Shown one piece after another: positions 1-12,675 of a stretch of DNA of 64,000 nt; position 1 is the stretch's first letter, and each line of letters opens with the position of its first letter. Source of the stretch: Pomphorhynchus laevis (Eukaryota > Acanthocephala > Palaeacanthocephala > Echinorhynchida > Pomphorhynchidae); NCBI GenBank assembly GCA_012934845.2, contig WNNJ02000950.1:178112-242111 (forward strand). Reading direction: 5' to 3'. The position numbers were made by a program, and so were the translations under genes. Below the pieces are notes generated by a model, which was not told where the DNA came from, made no database searches, and worked only from the letters and a program-made list of their open reading frames with translations.

Positions 1-588
1 GTTTAAAGAGAACATAAATCAAAACATTAACTTATTTTATGTTCTTATTCCGATTGTTTGATCTCTACTACTAGTGTCAGACGATTGACTTACAAATTAT
101 AACGGTGCCTGACGATTGACCTACAAACTATGTTAGTTGGATCAAACTATTTGATAAAATAATATTAAAAAAAGTTTAATAAATTTTGATAATGCCTAAC
201 TAATCCCTATTTGCGGTTTCAATTGCGATAATTATAGACAGTAAATTTCTATTTGCTAGCTATTAAAATCAAAACGATAATGTTTAACTCTTAGTGAATA
301 GATAACACTTATAAGATGTAAATACAATTTTGTCAACCTGTTTTTATTTATTATAATGGATCAATATAATTTATCCACTCATTTTAAATGCTGTATAGAT
401 TTTTGTTTAACGATATATACTAATTTTAGGTTTACTTTATATTTAAAATTAATTTTTGTTAATTTTGTTTGTGTGGCAATTATTGGAGCCCTATTTTTTC
501 AAATATACAAAATTTCGGTTATTACGAAATTTCTCATTTTTTACAATATACAAACTCTGCTACATATTTCTTTATTATTTGATTATAG

Positions 589-733
589 AGAAGCAGACGG
601 AAAGCTTCAGCTTTTACCGCGCAAGCATGTTGATACTGGAATGGGATTAGAGCGCTTAACATCTATAGTACAGAATAAGCTTTCGAATTATGACACTGAT
701 ATCTTTAGTCCTATTTTTGATGATATTCAAAGA
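589..733 (+). CDS. AARS1: AARS exon A (catalytic core end)
   Basis: Translates to READGKL...[12 protein letters not shown]...[16 protein letters not shown], the conserved end of the class II catalytic domain. The acceptor is the AG at 587-588, so the exon begins with the last base of a codon. The donor GT is at 734-735 and the exon ends in phase 0. Reading upstream of 587 in this frame gives no AARS similarity, so the open frame that starts at 356 is intron read-through. Confidence 0.9.
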
Positions 734-3700
734 GTAATATTATATAGATATAACATTTCACTGTTCAAGATAGACAAAATTTTATTTATAGTTGACAGGA
801 TTCAACCAAGCATATGAAGGTAAGGTTGGTTCAAATGATCACAATCAGATCGATCAAGCTTACCGTGTCGTTGCTGATCATTGTCGAACACTCGTAATTG
901 CCATTTCTGATGGAGTATATCCCAATAATACTGGTCGCGGGTAATTTTAAAAAATATCACTTAAATTTGCTCTTCACATTCACAATTCTCGTATGCTTTG
1001 TATTTCTAGTGACAAGACTTTTAGATTTACAAGCATGTTTAATTTTGATAAATATCATTTTTGTTTAAAATACTATTTGCCAGCATATGATATCTAGGAG
1101 TATGACTTTGAGACTTTTTTCTAAAAATTAAAAGTACTACATGTTTTTCGATGAACATTTAGGTGTAGATTACAAAAATCTACTTAGAGTTTTGATTCAG
1201 ATAAAAAACGTTTCGCGCCCAGTTCAATTATGTTCAAAAACTTTGCGAAATAAATAATATCATTTGAACCATCCGTATACGGAAACAAAATGTTAAAATA
1301 CGAGAATGATGGAATTGTGCATTGCTATCAGTATTTAATTCATGAATCATTTGTTAACAACAAGCGTTCATTTAATTTTAAATTAGTAGTGCATCGTTTC
1401 CTTAAATCTGCTACGATTTTTACTGCCCTTCAGCACTAACATTTGATCTGGAAATATCTAATGGAGTTATATTTCTGGATCAATGTGTATTTAAGCACGT
1501 GAGAGCATTTTTGTACATGCCACATGCCGACTGAACGCTTGAGTAGACCTCCGGATCATACGTATGAGAGCTTGAACAGGACATCTCTCTCATTTACCCG
1601 ATATAAACTCAGCTGCCTGTGTAAGTTAATGTGATATTCGATCGCAAAGAAAATATGCCAACAACGTATATATTGCTATGGAGTTTCATCTAAAAATAAT
1701 AAGTAGAACACGACTTGTAACACAGAATTTATTACCTTGCATTGCAGCAATTTAAAAGCTATCTAAACTTCATAGCTGAATAAACGTTCGTTTCTACGTA
1801 CTGGCGAAACGCACAGATTAGGTGAAATAACTGCATGCCATCGCGATTCTGGAGACTTGCATGTTCTACTACACACGGTTCGGGGTTGAATTTGATGTCA
1901 TAAACTCTCTGCCTGTCTTCGTATTTACTTAGAATTTCATCTACGAATTGATATATTATCAAAGGTGACGTTGTTTTATCATCAAAGAATTCATCGAGTA
2001 CCTGACTCAAAATTATATCAAGAAAGTGATTTCGGCAGTCAACGTAGACGGGTTGCTCAATTCCTTTTGTATCGAAATTTCGCTGAAGCCGAACTACTAC
2101 TCCATTGTGTCGACCTGTGTTTACCGAAGTTGTATCACACATAATCATTTTAATGTTGCCCTAAATATTAAACTCTGTCAAACAGCTTGATATAAATTCG
2201 GATATGATCTGTGCCGTTGCTATTTGAATCTTGACCACTGCGAGAAAGACACCATCAAATCTCGAACACCATCAAAGTGAAGACACCAATTATCTTTTCT
2301 CGTGTATTCCTTTAGTTTGGTTTTCATTGCCTTCACCTGTACCGTAAAGATTTGTATATTCCTGCCTGTGACGGTTTCGTAATTTATATGCCAAAATTCG
2401 AAATGCATTTACACACGGTGGATACATTTCGTCGAAATGTGATAATAACGAACAAGCTCGGTGGATATGCAAGTCAGCTCACATCTTTGTTTTTTCCATG
2501 ATGTTCACTTTCAATGCTAACCGATTCCGTTGATATCGACATACCATCCTCTGATATCGTATCATCATTGCTTACGGCATCGTCTCGTATCTCTTACGTG
2601 ATTTGAGTATATGCGTTGATTATTCTCCGCTTGTTGGGATGTTTTGTTGATACTAACGCTATGCTCTTTGTAGGATATCCCATTTTACCGAAACTTTAAA
2701 TCTAACTTTGATACAACAGCTTGTCCTCATTGCAAAGCAATTATCCTGTGATTTTTATAATGTCAAACAAGTCTCCGAACATTTGATCGACATGTCCATT
2801 TGATCTCTTCAAAAAAGATAAATATTTTCCAAGCAATTTAGAAACCTTGCGTTTCACTTATGTATACTCCATCACAGGAAAATCAAGAATACTCCATAGT
2901 TCCACCGATTCTCTCGTTATGCTTTCTATTCAGCAAGATCGAACTTTTTGATTATCGTTCAAACTAATGAAACGACCGATTATTTGAATTTGACGTGGCA
3001 TTCGAGACGTTGTACATAGTGAATGTGGCGCGTAGGAAATAGAGGTGCGACTTTTATGGTTTTTCGATAGAGGAACAAAGTTTCTTGCCTATTGATTTCC
3101 ATTTCGAGTGACTTTTTCTTTCGGGTATTTGTGTGACATCTGAAAATTACGCACTTATTATACATTTACATTATAAATATAATTATAAATATGAAATTTT
3201 TTCAACAATCATTTCGGTCGTTTTAGACAATTTTCACTGCAAAGGGTTTATAACGACCGAAATGGCTGAAAGAACACTGTTCTTGTTCCTTATTAATAAA
3301 TAACCCTGAGGTGAAGGTAATAAAATATAATAAAATTTATTATTAAATTAACTTAAAAAATTCCAAAACGCTGAAACGAAACGTGAGTTGGCGCGGAATC
3401 TTCTTTCAACCAATTAAAAACTAATTAGATTTTCGATATCAGCGTAAAAGTTCATCTGCTCATATTAGGTATTTCGGGAATTATCAGAAGGTCATACCCC
3501 TAATGATATCATTTAAAAATAAAAAGAATTAAGTATACAATTTTTTAAATTTTCACATGGATCTATTTAAATAAATTTTAAACTAATCTATTTGTTGGTT
3601 TTTTTAAGAAAAATAAAAAATATATTACACATTTAGAAAATGATCGAAATAATTCTAAAAACACCATTATGTGTTCATATATTAAGCAAATAATTATTGT

Positions 3701-6700
3701 ATAATATTTAATAATTTATTAAATATTATATACAATAATTATAATATTAGTGCATTAATAATATAATCTTTTATAAAATAATTCAATATATAACTTGTGT
3801 TATTACGTCATTTCTGTGTCATTATGTAACTTGTTTTTATTTTAACTTGTTTTTTCATTGTTTTTACGAAACGAAATTTTTTTTATAAAATTATTTATTT
3901 TAAAATAAACCTTTTATAAATAAAAATAAATAGTTATATATTATATAAGATATTATATATAATATATATTATATCTAATAAAATGTTTTATATTAAATTA
4001 AATTTTAATACCTTTAAATTTTATTATTTAATCTAATAAAGTGATTTTTAATTTGGATCATTTAATCTAACATTTGATTAATATTTAAATATTTGTTTGT
4101 ATTTTTTAAATTAAAATATAAGCATATATTATTCACTTTGCACGATTGTTAATAGAATGTTTGCTGCAAACAGTAGATTTTGTAAAAAAAATGAAAGTTT
4201 TATGAGCTTTGAAATAATTGGAAATAAGAATTGAAAAAAAAAACAATTTTGTTTGAGCAAAACTAAATCCTGGCTTGTAATTTTCTAAGTATTACATTTT
4301 TAATTAATTTTTGGGACATTAACAAGATTTCGTTGTAAATACGATTTTATTCATTATAAAGTATGACGTGGACATTCACAAATCTTAACAAATGTTTGCC
4401 ATAAATATCACTTATTTAATGCAAATGTTATTTTTATTGCCAGAATGCAATGTATACGATAAAACTAATAAATATTGTCTTTGTCATTTTTAATAAGCTT
4501 ATTAGTTCAAGATTTTTCTTTTGTCGAATTAGTAAATCGTTTACAAAAGACTAATGAAATTTTTTAAATTTATATCCTTATTTAAACTGTTGTCATGCTA
4601 TACGAACATATCTGTTTTATGCACAGAGTAATATATATATATTATGTTTAGATATGTAGTTCGTAGAATCCTACGGCGTGCGATTCGTTTCTCTTTTGAG
4701 AAACTGGGGGCCTCTCCAGGATTTATGCCTCAGTTGATTCGTCCAGTTGCTGAAATATTGTCAAGAACGTTCCCTGAAATACAAAGGCATGTAAACACCG
4801 TGGTGAATATAGTTGCTGAGGAGGAAACACAATTTCTTAAAACAATGAGTCGAGGTCGCAAGTATTTTGAAAAGGCTACAGATGGATCTGCTGCTGGATC
4901 ATTACTTTCCGGTGAATTTGTTTGGAAGCTATATGACACATATGGATTTCCTGTTGACCTTACTGAGATAATGTGTCAAGAAAGAGATATGAAAATCGAC
5001 TTTAGTGGTTTCGAAGCTGCAAAATTAACCGCTCATAAGCAATCGAAACAAATTAATCCGTTTAGTATGTCAAATGGATGTCAGAAAAGTTTATTTTCAC
5101 AAACATTTTCACATTGTGTCGAGATTTTAAAAGCTAAAAACGCCCCTCTCACAAATGACAAGTTTAAGTACACTTGTTACAAATATGAACCGGCTGAGCA
5201 AATGTACGGTAGGCTGCTGGATTTCTGTTTTATTTGTATTTCATTTGACATATCAACCATCTCATTAATAGTGTTACATCGTTTGCACAATTATACGTTA
5301 TAAGTGTTAATTAATACACAAATTGTTAAAGTTGTGAAGTACAAGTTGTAGGTTATGTGCTAAGGAAACTCATAATCAAATGAGTTTATTCTAATAACTT
5401 AGAATAATCAAAGAATTTGGACTATAGTTTTTTTTAATAAAAATCCGGTTTTATGTGTTTATTCTTGAAAATGTATAAAACGAAATACTGCGCAATGTGA
5501 ATTATTGCATTATATGTTACATACTTTTATGATATTTCAAAATTAATTGCTGGACGAATAAAACCGTTGTTAGACAACGCTCATTTTTCTTATATCAAAC
5601 TTGGAATTCATTTTTCTCAAATGATCCGTAATTATGACGCAAAGGATAAAGTAATGGCTAGCTTTGATGTTGTTTCGATCTTCACTAATGTCTTCACAAA
5701 TAAAGCGAACGAGTTAGCTGCAAAATTTACAGAAGAAAATTCGGGTGACACGTCCGACCTTTTTTCAAAGAGTAAACAACAATTACTAATTTCATGCAAT
5801 AACAAAAAAAAATTTTTAACTCTACGGATTAGTATATAAACAGTATGATGACCTTGCAATGTGAAATGCCTTATTATTCATTTTTAGTGAATTGGGAGCT
5901 AAATAACACAGATAAATTAAATGAGATTATCATGTGGCTTAGACATATAGATGATACATTTGTTGAATGTGGAAATTCAATTAATATTCATAGATATTAA
6001 TAACAAATAATTGTTTAGATAAGGATATTCTTTAGTGGTCTATTGCATCTGCGTTCTTAGATGCCAGCATTACATTCATAGTATGTTAGTAGTGCTTCTT
6101 TGATTTATAATATCATTAGTTTTAAAAAATGATATGCAGACAATGCTCTGCCTAAACGACTTATATTTGATCAGAGCATTCTTTGTTGTAAATTGTACAG
6201 ATGTATTATTCACATCAGTATCTTTCTTCTATAAATTTGAGTACCGCATTCAATGCATCTGATAAATGACACTTAGTTTATTTTACCGAAAATGGCATCT
6301 ACTGGATTGCGTGTGGATGCTACACTTGCGTTGATTCAAATTATAATTTCTTCTTTAATATAATGTTAAACCTTATAAAATTTTCACTGCAACTGTTTAA
6401 TAAAGTTATTGTGTTACCTTCTTGCTGATATTTGTTTAGTGTTTTCTACTTTGGAATGTAAAGTATTGGCAATCATCGTCGGTGGGAAATTTGTTAAAAA
6501 AATCGATAATGATTCTTGCTTACTTATCCTGGATCGTACATGTTTTTACTCTGAAGGTGGTGGTCAGGTTGGCGATAGTGGTATCCTAACGAGTGGATCG
6601 TCCAACTTTGTGGTTACTGACACTCTAAATTGCTCCGGTTATGTATTTCACTTCTCCTCTATAACACGTGGTTCATTATTGGTTGGAGATAACTTGATAG

Positions 6701-9700
6701 CTCAAGTTTCAAGTCAATCGCGTTCAGATACAATGAAAAATCACACGGCCACACATATACTTAACCTTGCTTTTCGAGAACAAATGGGCTCTTTCGCGGA
6801 GCAGAAAGGGTCCCTTGTATCTCCTGAGCGACTTAGATTCGATGTATCTTACCAAAAGTCTATTACTCTTGATGATATCATTGCTATTGAGAAAATCTGT
6901 AAGCAGTACATTAGCGACGATCACATTGTATCTACTAAGGTAATGAACATAGCTGATGCTTTGCTTGTTCCTGATGTACGTACTCTTGCTGACGAACAAT
7001 ATCCTGAGCAGGTTCGAGTTGTGCATCTCGGAAATCCTGATTTACGCAAAATTAATTCGAAGACCGTATATCAGCATTATTCAATTGAGCTCTGCGGTGG
7101 TACCCATTTGGAGAGAACTAGCCATTGTGGACCTATGTGCATCATTAGTTCTGAACCGATTGCTAAAGGTATTCGTAGATTTACCGCGATTACCGGTCAG
7201 AGTGCTAAACAGGTGAGAAGGATATTTTGTTTTTTCTAATTATGTTATCAGTAATACAATAGTTTTGAAAATAATATATCTTTAATAAAATAATAATAAA
7301 CATTTTACTATTTTTTAAAAATAATATATTTGTATACAGTTATTCAAATTTTGAAAGTTGCCTGCAGTAATTTGCTGTTACCTAATAAATTTAATTAAAG
7401 ATAAAATATTAATTAAAATACAATGGAGTAAGCAATGTTGTGTGTTTGCATAGCACATAAACCGTTTAAAATAACACTTAACTTTAAAAAATAAATCTGT
7501 ATAGTAATAATTTATATTTTTTGTTCGAGTGTAATGATGCCAAAAACTACTTCGATATGTGGTACATTCACCCTTTTTAGTCTAAAATCTCAAAGGTAAT
7601 AATTTTTATATTGCACTAATTATGATTCGCTTGTGAACTTTCTTATAAGGTGCAAGCATTTCAGCTAATCGTATATGAATTTAATTACCGCCTTAATTTT
7701 GTTATCTGGGCAAAATTGGTAAGAGCGCTTTAGTTGTTTATGCAAAATACACTGTCCAATTCGGTTTCTAGTAGGGTTTCGAATAATAGGGTTTAATTTA
7801 AGTCTGTAAACGTTTCCCCATTGTCTACAATAATGGTTTCCTGACATATTTCAAAATGGAATAACCTGTATGATATCATCAATGCAAATTATTTTTAATT
7901 TACATTTAAATTTTGTAGAATATATTTTGAAACTTGTCCAGTCGTTTTAAAACGAACCATCAAATATGTGCATCTACTGTTAAATATTTGCACCTATTGT
8001 TTCTCGTGTTGTTTATAATTAACCAAATGAGCATGAACACGATGAACTTAAACTACTAAACAATATTTCTACGCCAACTGTCACGATTTTATATAAAATA
8101 TAATTTTGGTATTTTATCCACGCTGAGGAAAGATCGAAATATTGATATATTTTGTCGAAATATTGAAGTATTTTATCCACCAGAGGAAAGATCGAAATAT
8201 TGATTAAAATAAAAAGTATTTTGTTTTTCAGTTGGTTTCATGTTAATTAATTCCATCATTGTTTTTTAGTTGAGCTTTATTAGAATTTATTGACTTAGTT
8301 GTAAAGCATTTCACTTTTAACCAAATTCTAACATATGCTATTAAATATTTGTTTGTTTTTGATAACAGGCGTTCGAGATGTCTCAAAATTTCCAAAATGA
8401 ATTAAGTCTCCTGATCAAAGAAGTTGATGAATCACATGAAGATGAGAATAAAGTTTTTCTACTTGATAGGCAAATTGTAGAGTTGCACAACAAGATCGTT
8501 GTATCAACTCTGCCCTATACTCAAAAGGAGTCGTTTAAAAAGCACATGAATGCTGCTAAGCTTAAAATTAACGAACAGATTAAGAAGATATCTGTTGAAA
8601 GCACTAAAAAGGTAAGCATTTGCACCAAAATGTTTCCATCAATAGTTATTAATTAAATAATTTAATTAAGCTATATTGAATGCTTAAAGCATTTCGAGTT
8701 GAACGTTTGTGCAAAACGTTCCGTAGTTAGATTTTTATAAACGCAATCTATAAGAATGGAGTAAAACGTAATATCGATTAGAGTGAATAATAATATTTAT
8801 TTTTCATGAACAGCATTGGATTATTCTATTAAAGTTTAGTTTAAAATATAGTCATTCCCTATATATAGACACGAGTAATTTATTGTAGAAAAATTATAGC
8901 TCTAGCTATCGACGATAACGTCCTTATCAAGCAAAAATAGAATAACACAACAACCATATATACAAAACACTAATACGAAAGAATATCATTTTATTTCGGT
9001 CATGATAGGTAATTGGAGTTTCAGATTGCATTTGTTGCAAGGCATTGGATGTGGCTTATTGAGAATATATGGATTCCTTGATCAATCTCCTCGATAGGTC
9101 GTTCTCATAACAAAAGTTTGAACATCGTCGAAGTTAATATTGTGATCCTAATCACGTACGTGATTAAATATCGCAGTGCACATCACCGCGTTTAACGGCA
9201 TATTGTGTTGTTTGCTTTTTCGATCAACTCATGTGATGTTTGCAACACATACGAGTAACTGCAATCGCAACATGATATACAGTAAACTTGTCAACGAAAA
9301 TTACCTTTATTTTCTACGATAAATAGCTCCTGTCTATAATGCTTATCAATCACAATAAAGTTCATTTTGACACGAAATCAAATCTTTATCATGTATAAGT
9401 GATGATTTAAATTAAGTGATGAAGGCCAACTGATCGAAACGTTTTAAAACTAAGAATTTTTTAGTGATTCTTTAATTGAGACATTATCTTTTTCTGGAAA
9501 TCGTAATATAATCTCAAATCACTGTGTTCTATTGTTAAAAGACTTTAGACGGAATAAATGAGCATAGCTATGTTTATAGATATATCATAGATATAATCAG
9601 TTTTGTCGTTATAGTACGCCAATATCTTTGCTCATATGAATAACATGTCATTTATGATAAAATAAGCATAAGGAATGTTAAAATTTAATCAAATGTTTTC

Positions 9701-12675
9701 ATAATGTCGAAATTCACACGAACCTCCGGAATTTAAAATGTCTTCGCTAACACGTAAATGAATTAGAAAATTAAATGAATGCATTTCAAACATAAAAATG
9801 ATTTTATATTTAAACATAAAAAACCAATACATCGCAAAAAGAAGATCTAATAATTACACTCAGTATCACACAATTACCCATTACTTTCTTTTCTTAAAAG
9901 TTAAATTATCAGCTGTTTAAACATATTTTTAGATTAAGAAAGTAAAATACGGTACTTTCTACTACTCAGTTTATATAATCTTAATAGTAGAAGTTCATGA
10001 ATTTACACTTTAATAAACCTTATTAACAACAATATTCGTTTATTCGTCATAGTGAGCGATGAACAAATTTATAAATATTTCACATAATTATTCAACATTT
10101 CGATCCAGAAATATACGTTCTGCTGATAATCTCGTTGTACGCCTTTAAATATGTATTTTTGGAATATGTTAATGTTGCTTTAAAGTCTATCTTTAAAATA
10201 TTTACTAATAAATTTACGAAATATCACATTCACAAAAGTTTCAGACTCCATGTGTCTTTGTTTCCTTCTATTTATGATTTGTTCACTTTCAAGGCAAACA
10301 AATCAAATGACAGGAAGCAATGGCAATTAGTTTGAAGAAACTTACAATTTTTAAACATGCTTTCTAACATTCAAACATTTTATAGTTTTGGCATTCGATT
10401 AAAACTATAAAATTTATGTGAATGCTGTGGAATTACATTATATCAGTACTCGTTATACACTTTGGCTTGTATATTGAACATGAAATCTAGTATAATATTT
10501 TAGTCGTTGGTGTAAATTATTGACGCAACAAAAATACTTTATTATAATTAGACAAGCTTTCAACGGTCACGTCATTTTTAAGTCAATCACTATTTGACTT
10601 GAAGAGGACGTAATAGTCGAAAGCTTGTCCAATTATATTAATTTGAAAATTTAATAATATAATTAGTGTAATAATATAATTATAAAAGTATAATAATTTT
10701 AAACTCATTGCTCATGTGGATACGTTTGCCGTCAGACGGTAGGTTACCGATCAAATTATCAACAAATAACTAACGTTAATATATATATTGTGTAATGATA
10801 AAGATGTACAATATATAAATAATTAACTTTTAACATAATTGGAAATAACCTATAATAAACTTTTAACAAAATCGGAAATTCAATATTTTATAATTTTTAA
10901 TTTCTAGTGATTGATTTCTGATTAAGATTTAGTGATATTTATCTCGACAATAAGACACTGTTGTTGTGTAAATTAATATAAATTTTATTTTCTTCTCGGC
11001 TTTTAGCAATAAAATTTTACGCTTGTACAATTTTGACCTTTGAAAATTTTCAAAGTAATTCGAGAAATATTATACTGAACTGGCAAATTCATAACGTACA
11101 GCTTTCTCCAAATTCATTCTATATTTTTGGGTTCAATAGCATTATTCAACACATTGAAAACGAAATCTTCATTCGAAATTTTTGATATTTAAACCAGTAT
11201 TTTTTATTGAACAAAAATGGGAATAATTTATTTTTATTTAAATAATTTTATTTTATTTATATATTTTGCTGCATTTGATTTAATTAAAGATACGAACTAA
11301 GAAAACATATTTACTACAGATAAAATTTAAAAATTCTCAACGTGTTTTGGCTCAAATCCTTTTTAAATTCTTGATGATAATAGCAAAAGTAAATAAAATA
11401 TTGGACAATACTTGTTTTTCTTTCTTTTTTGTAATAAATGTTTCATTAGGGAAACGAAAAAATTGTCTGAAAAACAGTAGCTTTATTCCTAATGTTTGTA
11501 TTAAAACTATTTATTTGCTTTCTCTCTTTGTTTCCAAAAAAATGTACAAAACAATAGCAAAAATATAAATTATTTAATTTATTATTAATATATATGATAT
11601 ATTTAATATATATATATTAAAATATATCTTGTGCATTGTTGTTGTAATCGTTCTAAACATTAACCTTTATTTTCTAGATTGTATGTGCAATACAGAATGA
11701 ACTGGAATGTCGTAAGCAAGTTGAAGATCCGACGGGAGCTGTAAAGGCATTTGTCGGGCTCGTCGATCTAAAGAATGATAAAAGGTCTCTAAGCAATGTA
11801 ATATCGATTCTTAAATCCGATTGTTCATCGATCCCACTAATGCTATTCAGCATAGCACCCGACAGCAATAAATCCAAAATAATATGTCAAGTTCATGTAC
11901 CGAAGGTATTGTTTAAATTGCGTTTTAACGGCGTTATTTTTTGGTACCAGAACATTTGGTATTTTAAATTATTGTAAATATAATAACAAAATTAATAATA
12001 AATCAAAATAGCATAATATCACAGAAAAGTCTGTTGGTTCTAAAGTCACATTTCTTAATAAATTGCATGTCTTAAGATCGAAGTTTTCGAATAATTATCT
12101 TAGCCAAGATACATTGCATCACGGCTTCTTTAGGGTCTTGAATTTCGCCAGCTCATGATAAATTGATTCAGTTCGGATTTTCTATTTAAAACTATTAGTT
12201 TGATCGATTCTTCATGTCTCGAGCTAACCAGAATGCAAAAGATTTCTCTTTATTACCTTTTAAAAATGAATTTTGTACTTTACTTAGCGTTTAATACTTA
12301 AATGTACCCACATATATATTAAATATAAAATTAAAATATTCAAAAAAAATTAAAAGTTTAAACGCGATGAAATTTCGTTTGAAATCGCCGGTTCTGATCA
12401 TTCCGATTATTTTTATATTATAAACATTTTAGATTATATCCCACAATCTCAAAGCAAATGAATGGATATCCCAAGTGGGGTCTGTTTTAAACGCCAAATC
12501 TGGTGGATCAGCTACTTCAGCTCAGCTATCAAGTGATGGTAAAATTGATTCTGTCGAAGACATCATGAATACAGCACAAGCTTTTGCAGCACTAAAACTA
12601 TTATGTTCCAGCGATTCTATAATTGTTTTCAATAAAGAGGCAATGAATACAAAAAACAATAATGTTTGTGAATGA
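589..12675 (+). CDS. AARS1: Cytosolic alanyl-tRNA synthetase (3' part, seven exons)
   Basis: Alanyl-tRNA synthetase charges tRNA-Ala and hydrolyses mischarged Ser/Gly-tRNA-Ala in the cytoplasm. Seven exons chain in phase: 589-733, 792-940, 4652-5208, 6440-7212, 8369-8611, 11678-11905, 12433-12675 (about 779 codons). In order they give the end of the catalytic core (DTGMGLERL), the helical tRNA-recognition part ([18 protein letters not shown]), the editing domain with its zinc/active-site motifs HTATH (near 6740) and CGGTH (near 7094), the dimerising coiled coil, and the C-Ala domain. The N-terminal aminoacylation exons are left of the window, so base 1-588 is intron. All introns are GT-AG. 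The C-terminus runs about 24 residues past the usual end. It resembles the cytosolic rather than the mitochondrial paralogue, and no break is visible. Penelope and transposase remnants occupy the introns. Confidence 0.95.
792..940 (+). CDS. AARS1: AARS exon B
   Basis: Encodes [13 protein letters not shown]...[14 protein letters not shown]...NNTGRG, matching the AARS segment TG....KVG...AYRVLADH. Of two possible acceptors, the AG at 790-791 keeps phase 0 with the previous exon. The AG at 797-798 would shift the frame. The donor GT at 941 leaves phase 2. Confidence 0.9.
1759..2470 (-). pseudogene. hAT-like transposase remnant in AARS intron
   Basis: The open stretch 2148-1759 contains [29 protein letters not shown] and [12 protein letters not shown]. 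Upstream on the same strand (2408-2220, other frames) lies NWCLHFDGV. The order 'HWDGK..., (C/F)DTTxxNTG..G, CRHH' is one I know from transposase-like proteins of invertebrates that resemble hAT enzymes. Frames shift at least twice and no terminal repeats were found, so this is a dead fragment. The family assignment is inference. Its position within the 941-4651 intron and antisense to AARS fits a neutral insertion. Confidence 0.5.
3210..3264. repeat. 13-bp perfect inverted repeat
   Basis: CATTTCGGTCGTT at 3210-3222 is the exact complement of 3252-3264, with 29 bases between. It lies in the AARS intron in AT-rich DNA and may be a fold-back relic of a Penelope-type terminal region. Confidence 0.6.
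3290..4640. other. AT-rich intronic stretch, no gene seen
   Basis: Rest of the AARS intron before exon C. It is dominated by AT-rich low-complexity runs (for example 3890-3990) with no open frame or element that I recognise. Confidence 0.6.
4652..5208 (+). CDS. AARS1: AARS exon C (tRNA-recognition region)
   Basis: Begins by completing the GRG glycine and continues [13 protein letters not shown], then [14 protein letters not shown] and [13 protein letters not shown], all strongly conserved in AlaRS. The segment after about 5040 is diverged. The donor GT is at 5209-5210 (phase 1). The methionine at 4644 is inside the intron. Confidence 0.92.
5530..5990 (+). pseudogene. Penelope-like reverse transcriptase fragment
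   Basis: Encodes [31 protein letters not shown], then (after 5822, beyond a stop or frame change) YKQYDDLAM and [12 protein letters not shown]. These match the Penelope RT blocks FDVxSLFTNVP, YxQxxGxAMG and WxRYVDDTF in the right order. The catalytic block reads HIDD instead of YVDD, and several stops are present. It is a degraded sense-strand insertion in the AARS intron 5209-6439. Confidence 0.7.
6440..7212 (+). CDS. AARS1: AARS exon D (editing domain)
   Basis: Starts [12 protein letters not shown] and contains [59 protein letters not shown] and [20 protein letters not shown] and CGGTH supply the editing-site metal ligands. Acceptor AG at 6438-6439 and donor GT at 7213-7214. Phase 1 at entry, phase 0 at exit. 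Confidence 0.95.
7213..8368 (+). other. AARS intron with short GAAATATTGA repeats
   Basis: No gene seen. At 8114-8205 a segment containing 'gaggaaagatcgaaatattga' is present twice, with a third related copy between them. The first copy reads CTGAGGA...GAAATAT and resembles a hammerhead core with stem II nearly lost. Confidence 0.5.
8369..8611 (+). CDS. AARS1: AARS exon E (coiled-coil linker)
   Basis: Encodes [20 protein letters not shown]...[10 protein letters not shown], a charged helical segment like the linker after the AlaRS editing domain. Acceptor tttttgataacag at 8368, donor gtaagc at 8612. The exon is 81 codons long, in phase 0 at both ends. Confidence 0.85.
9000..9290 (-). pseudogene. 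Penelope GIY-YIG endonuclease remnant
   Basis: On the - strand, across several frames, one reads [13 protein letters not shown], then [19 protein letters not shown] and DHNINFDDV. These correspond to the Penelope C-terminal endonuclease pattern Y.I.C..C...YVGQT, H.Y.LKRG....AI..H and DH.I.FD. Frameshifts and stops show it is inactive. It lies in the AARS intron 8612-11677. A hammerhead-like motif sits at 9410-9446 on the opposite strand. Confidence 0.65.
9410..9446 (+). ncRNA. Hammerhead-like motif (degenerate)
   Basis: TGATGA at 9417-9422 is followed by a 13-base segment and GAAACGTT at 9436. The C of the consensus CUGANGA is replaced by G. After GAA comes the self-complementary ACGU. It lies just upstream (in - strand terms) of the GIY-YIG remnant and points the other way, as in the better preserved Penelope copy at 45.6-47.4 kb. 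Stem II is weak (2 bp). Confidence 0.35.
10541..10640. repeat. 100-bp inverted-repeat element with hammerhead-like arms
   Basis: Arms of about 25 bases (TATAATTRGACAAGCTTTC) face each other. The right arm on + reads CTTGAAGA-G-GAC.GTC-GAAAGCTT. This is a core with one inserted U, a 3-bp stem II and the self-complementary AGCU after GAA. The left arm on - carries a decayed version. It is probably a small Penelope-derived element in the AARS intron. Confidence 0.5.
10641..11677 (+). other. AARS intron remainder, nothing recognised
   Basis: AT-rich intron sequence with (AT)n runs near 11590-11625. No coding or mobile element signal was found. Confidence 0.6.
11678..11905 (+). CDS. AARS1: AARS exon F (C-Ala domain)
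   Basis: Encodes [14 protein letters not shown]...[17 protein letters not shown]...[26 protein letters not shown]. This aligns with the C-Ala segment whose vertebrate form ends in CLCQVP. Acceptor tttctag at 11677, donor gtattg at 11906. The exon is 76 codons in phase 0. Confidence 0.88.
12433..12675 (+). CDS. AARS1: AARS last exon (C-Ala end)
   Basis: Encodes [31 protein letters not shown], then [16 protein letters not shown] and a short extra tail ending VCE before TGA at 12673-12675. The NLKANEWI..V and GG.....AQ motifs fit the AlaRS C-terminus. AATAAA-type signals follow, for example near 12840. Confidence 0.9.
   Translation: MISHNLKANEWISQVGSVLNAKSGGSATSAQLSSDGKIDSVEDIMNTAQAFAALKLLCSSDSIIVFNKEAMNTKNNNVCE

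Noticed and set aside
356-817. Open frame starting [10 protein letters not shown] with hydrophobic N-terminus
   Set aside because: Only the part from 589 is AARS exon. The upstream part is intron with no similarity, and the last part reads past the donor.
8114-8205. Tandem hammerheads (CTGAGGA...GAAATAT twice)
   Set aside because: The region between core halves is only 6 bases, so there is no stem II, and the second copy has CAGAGGA. Treated as repeat only.
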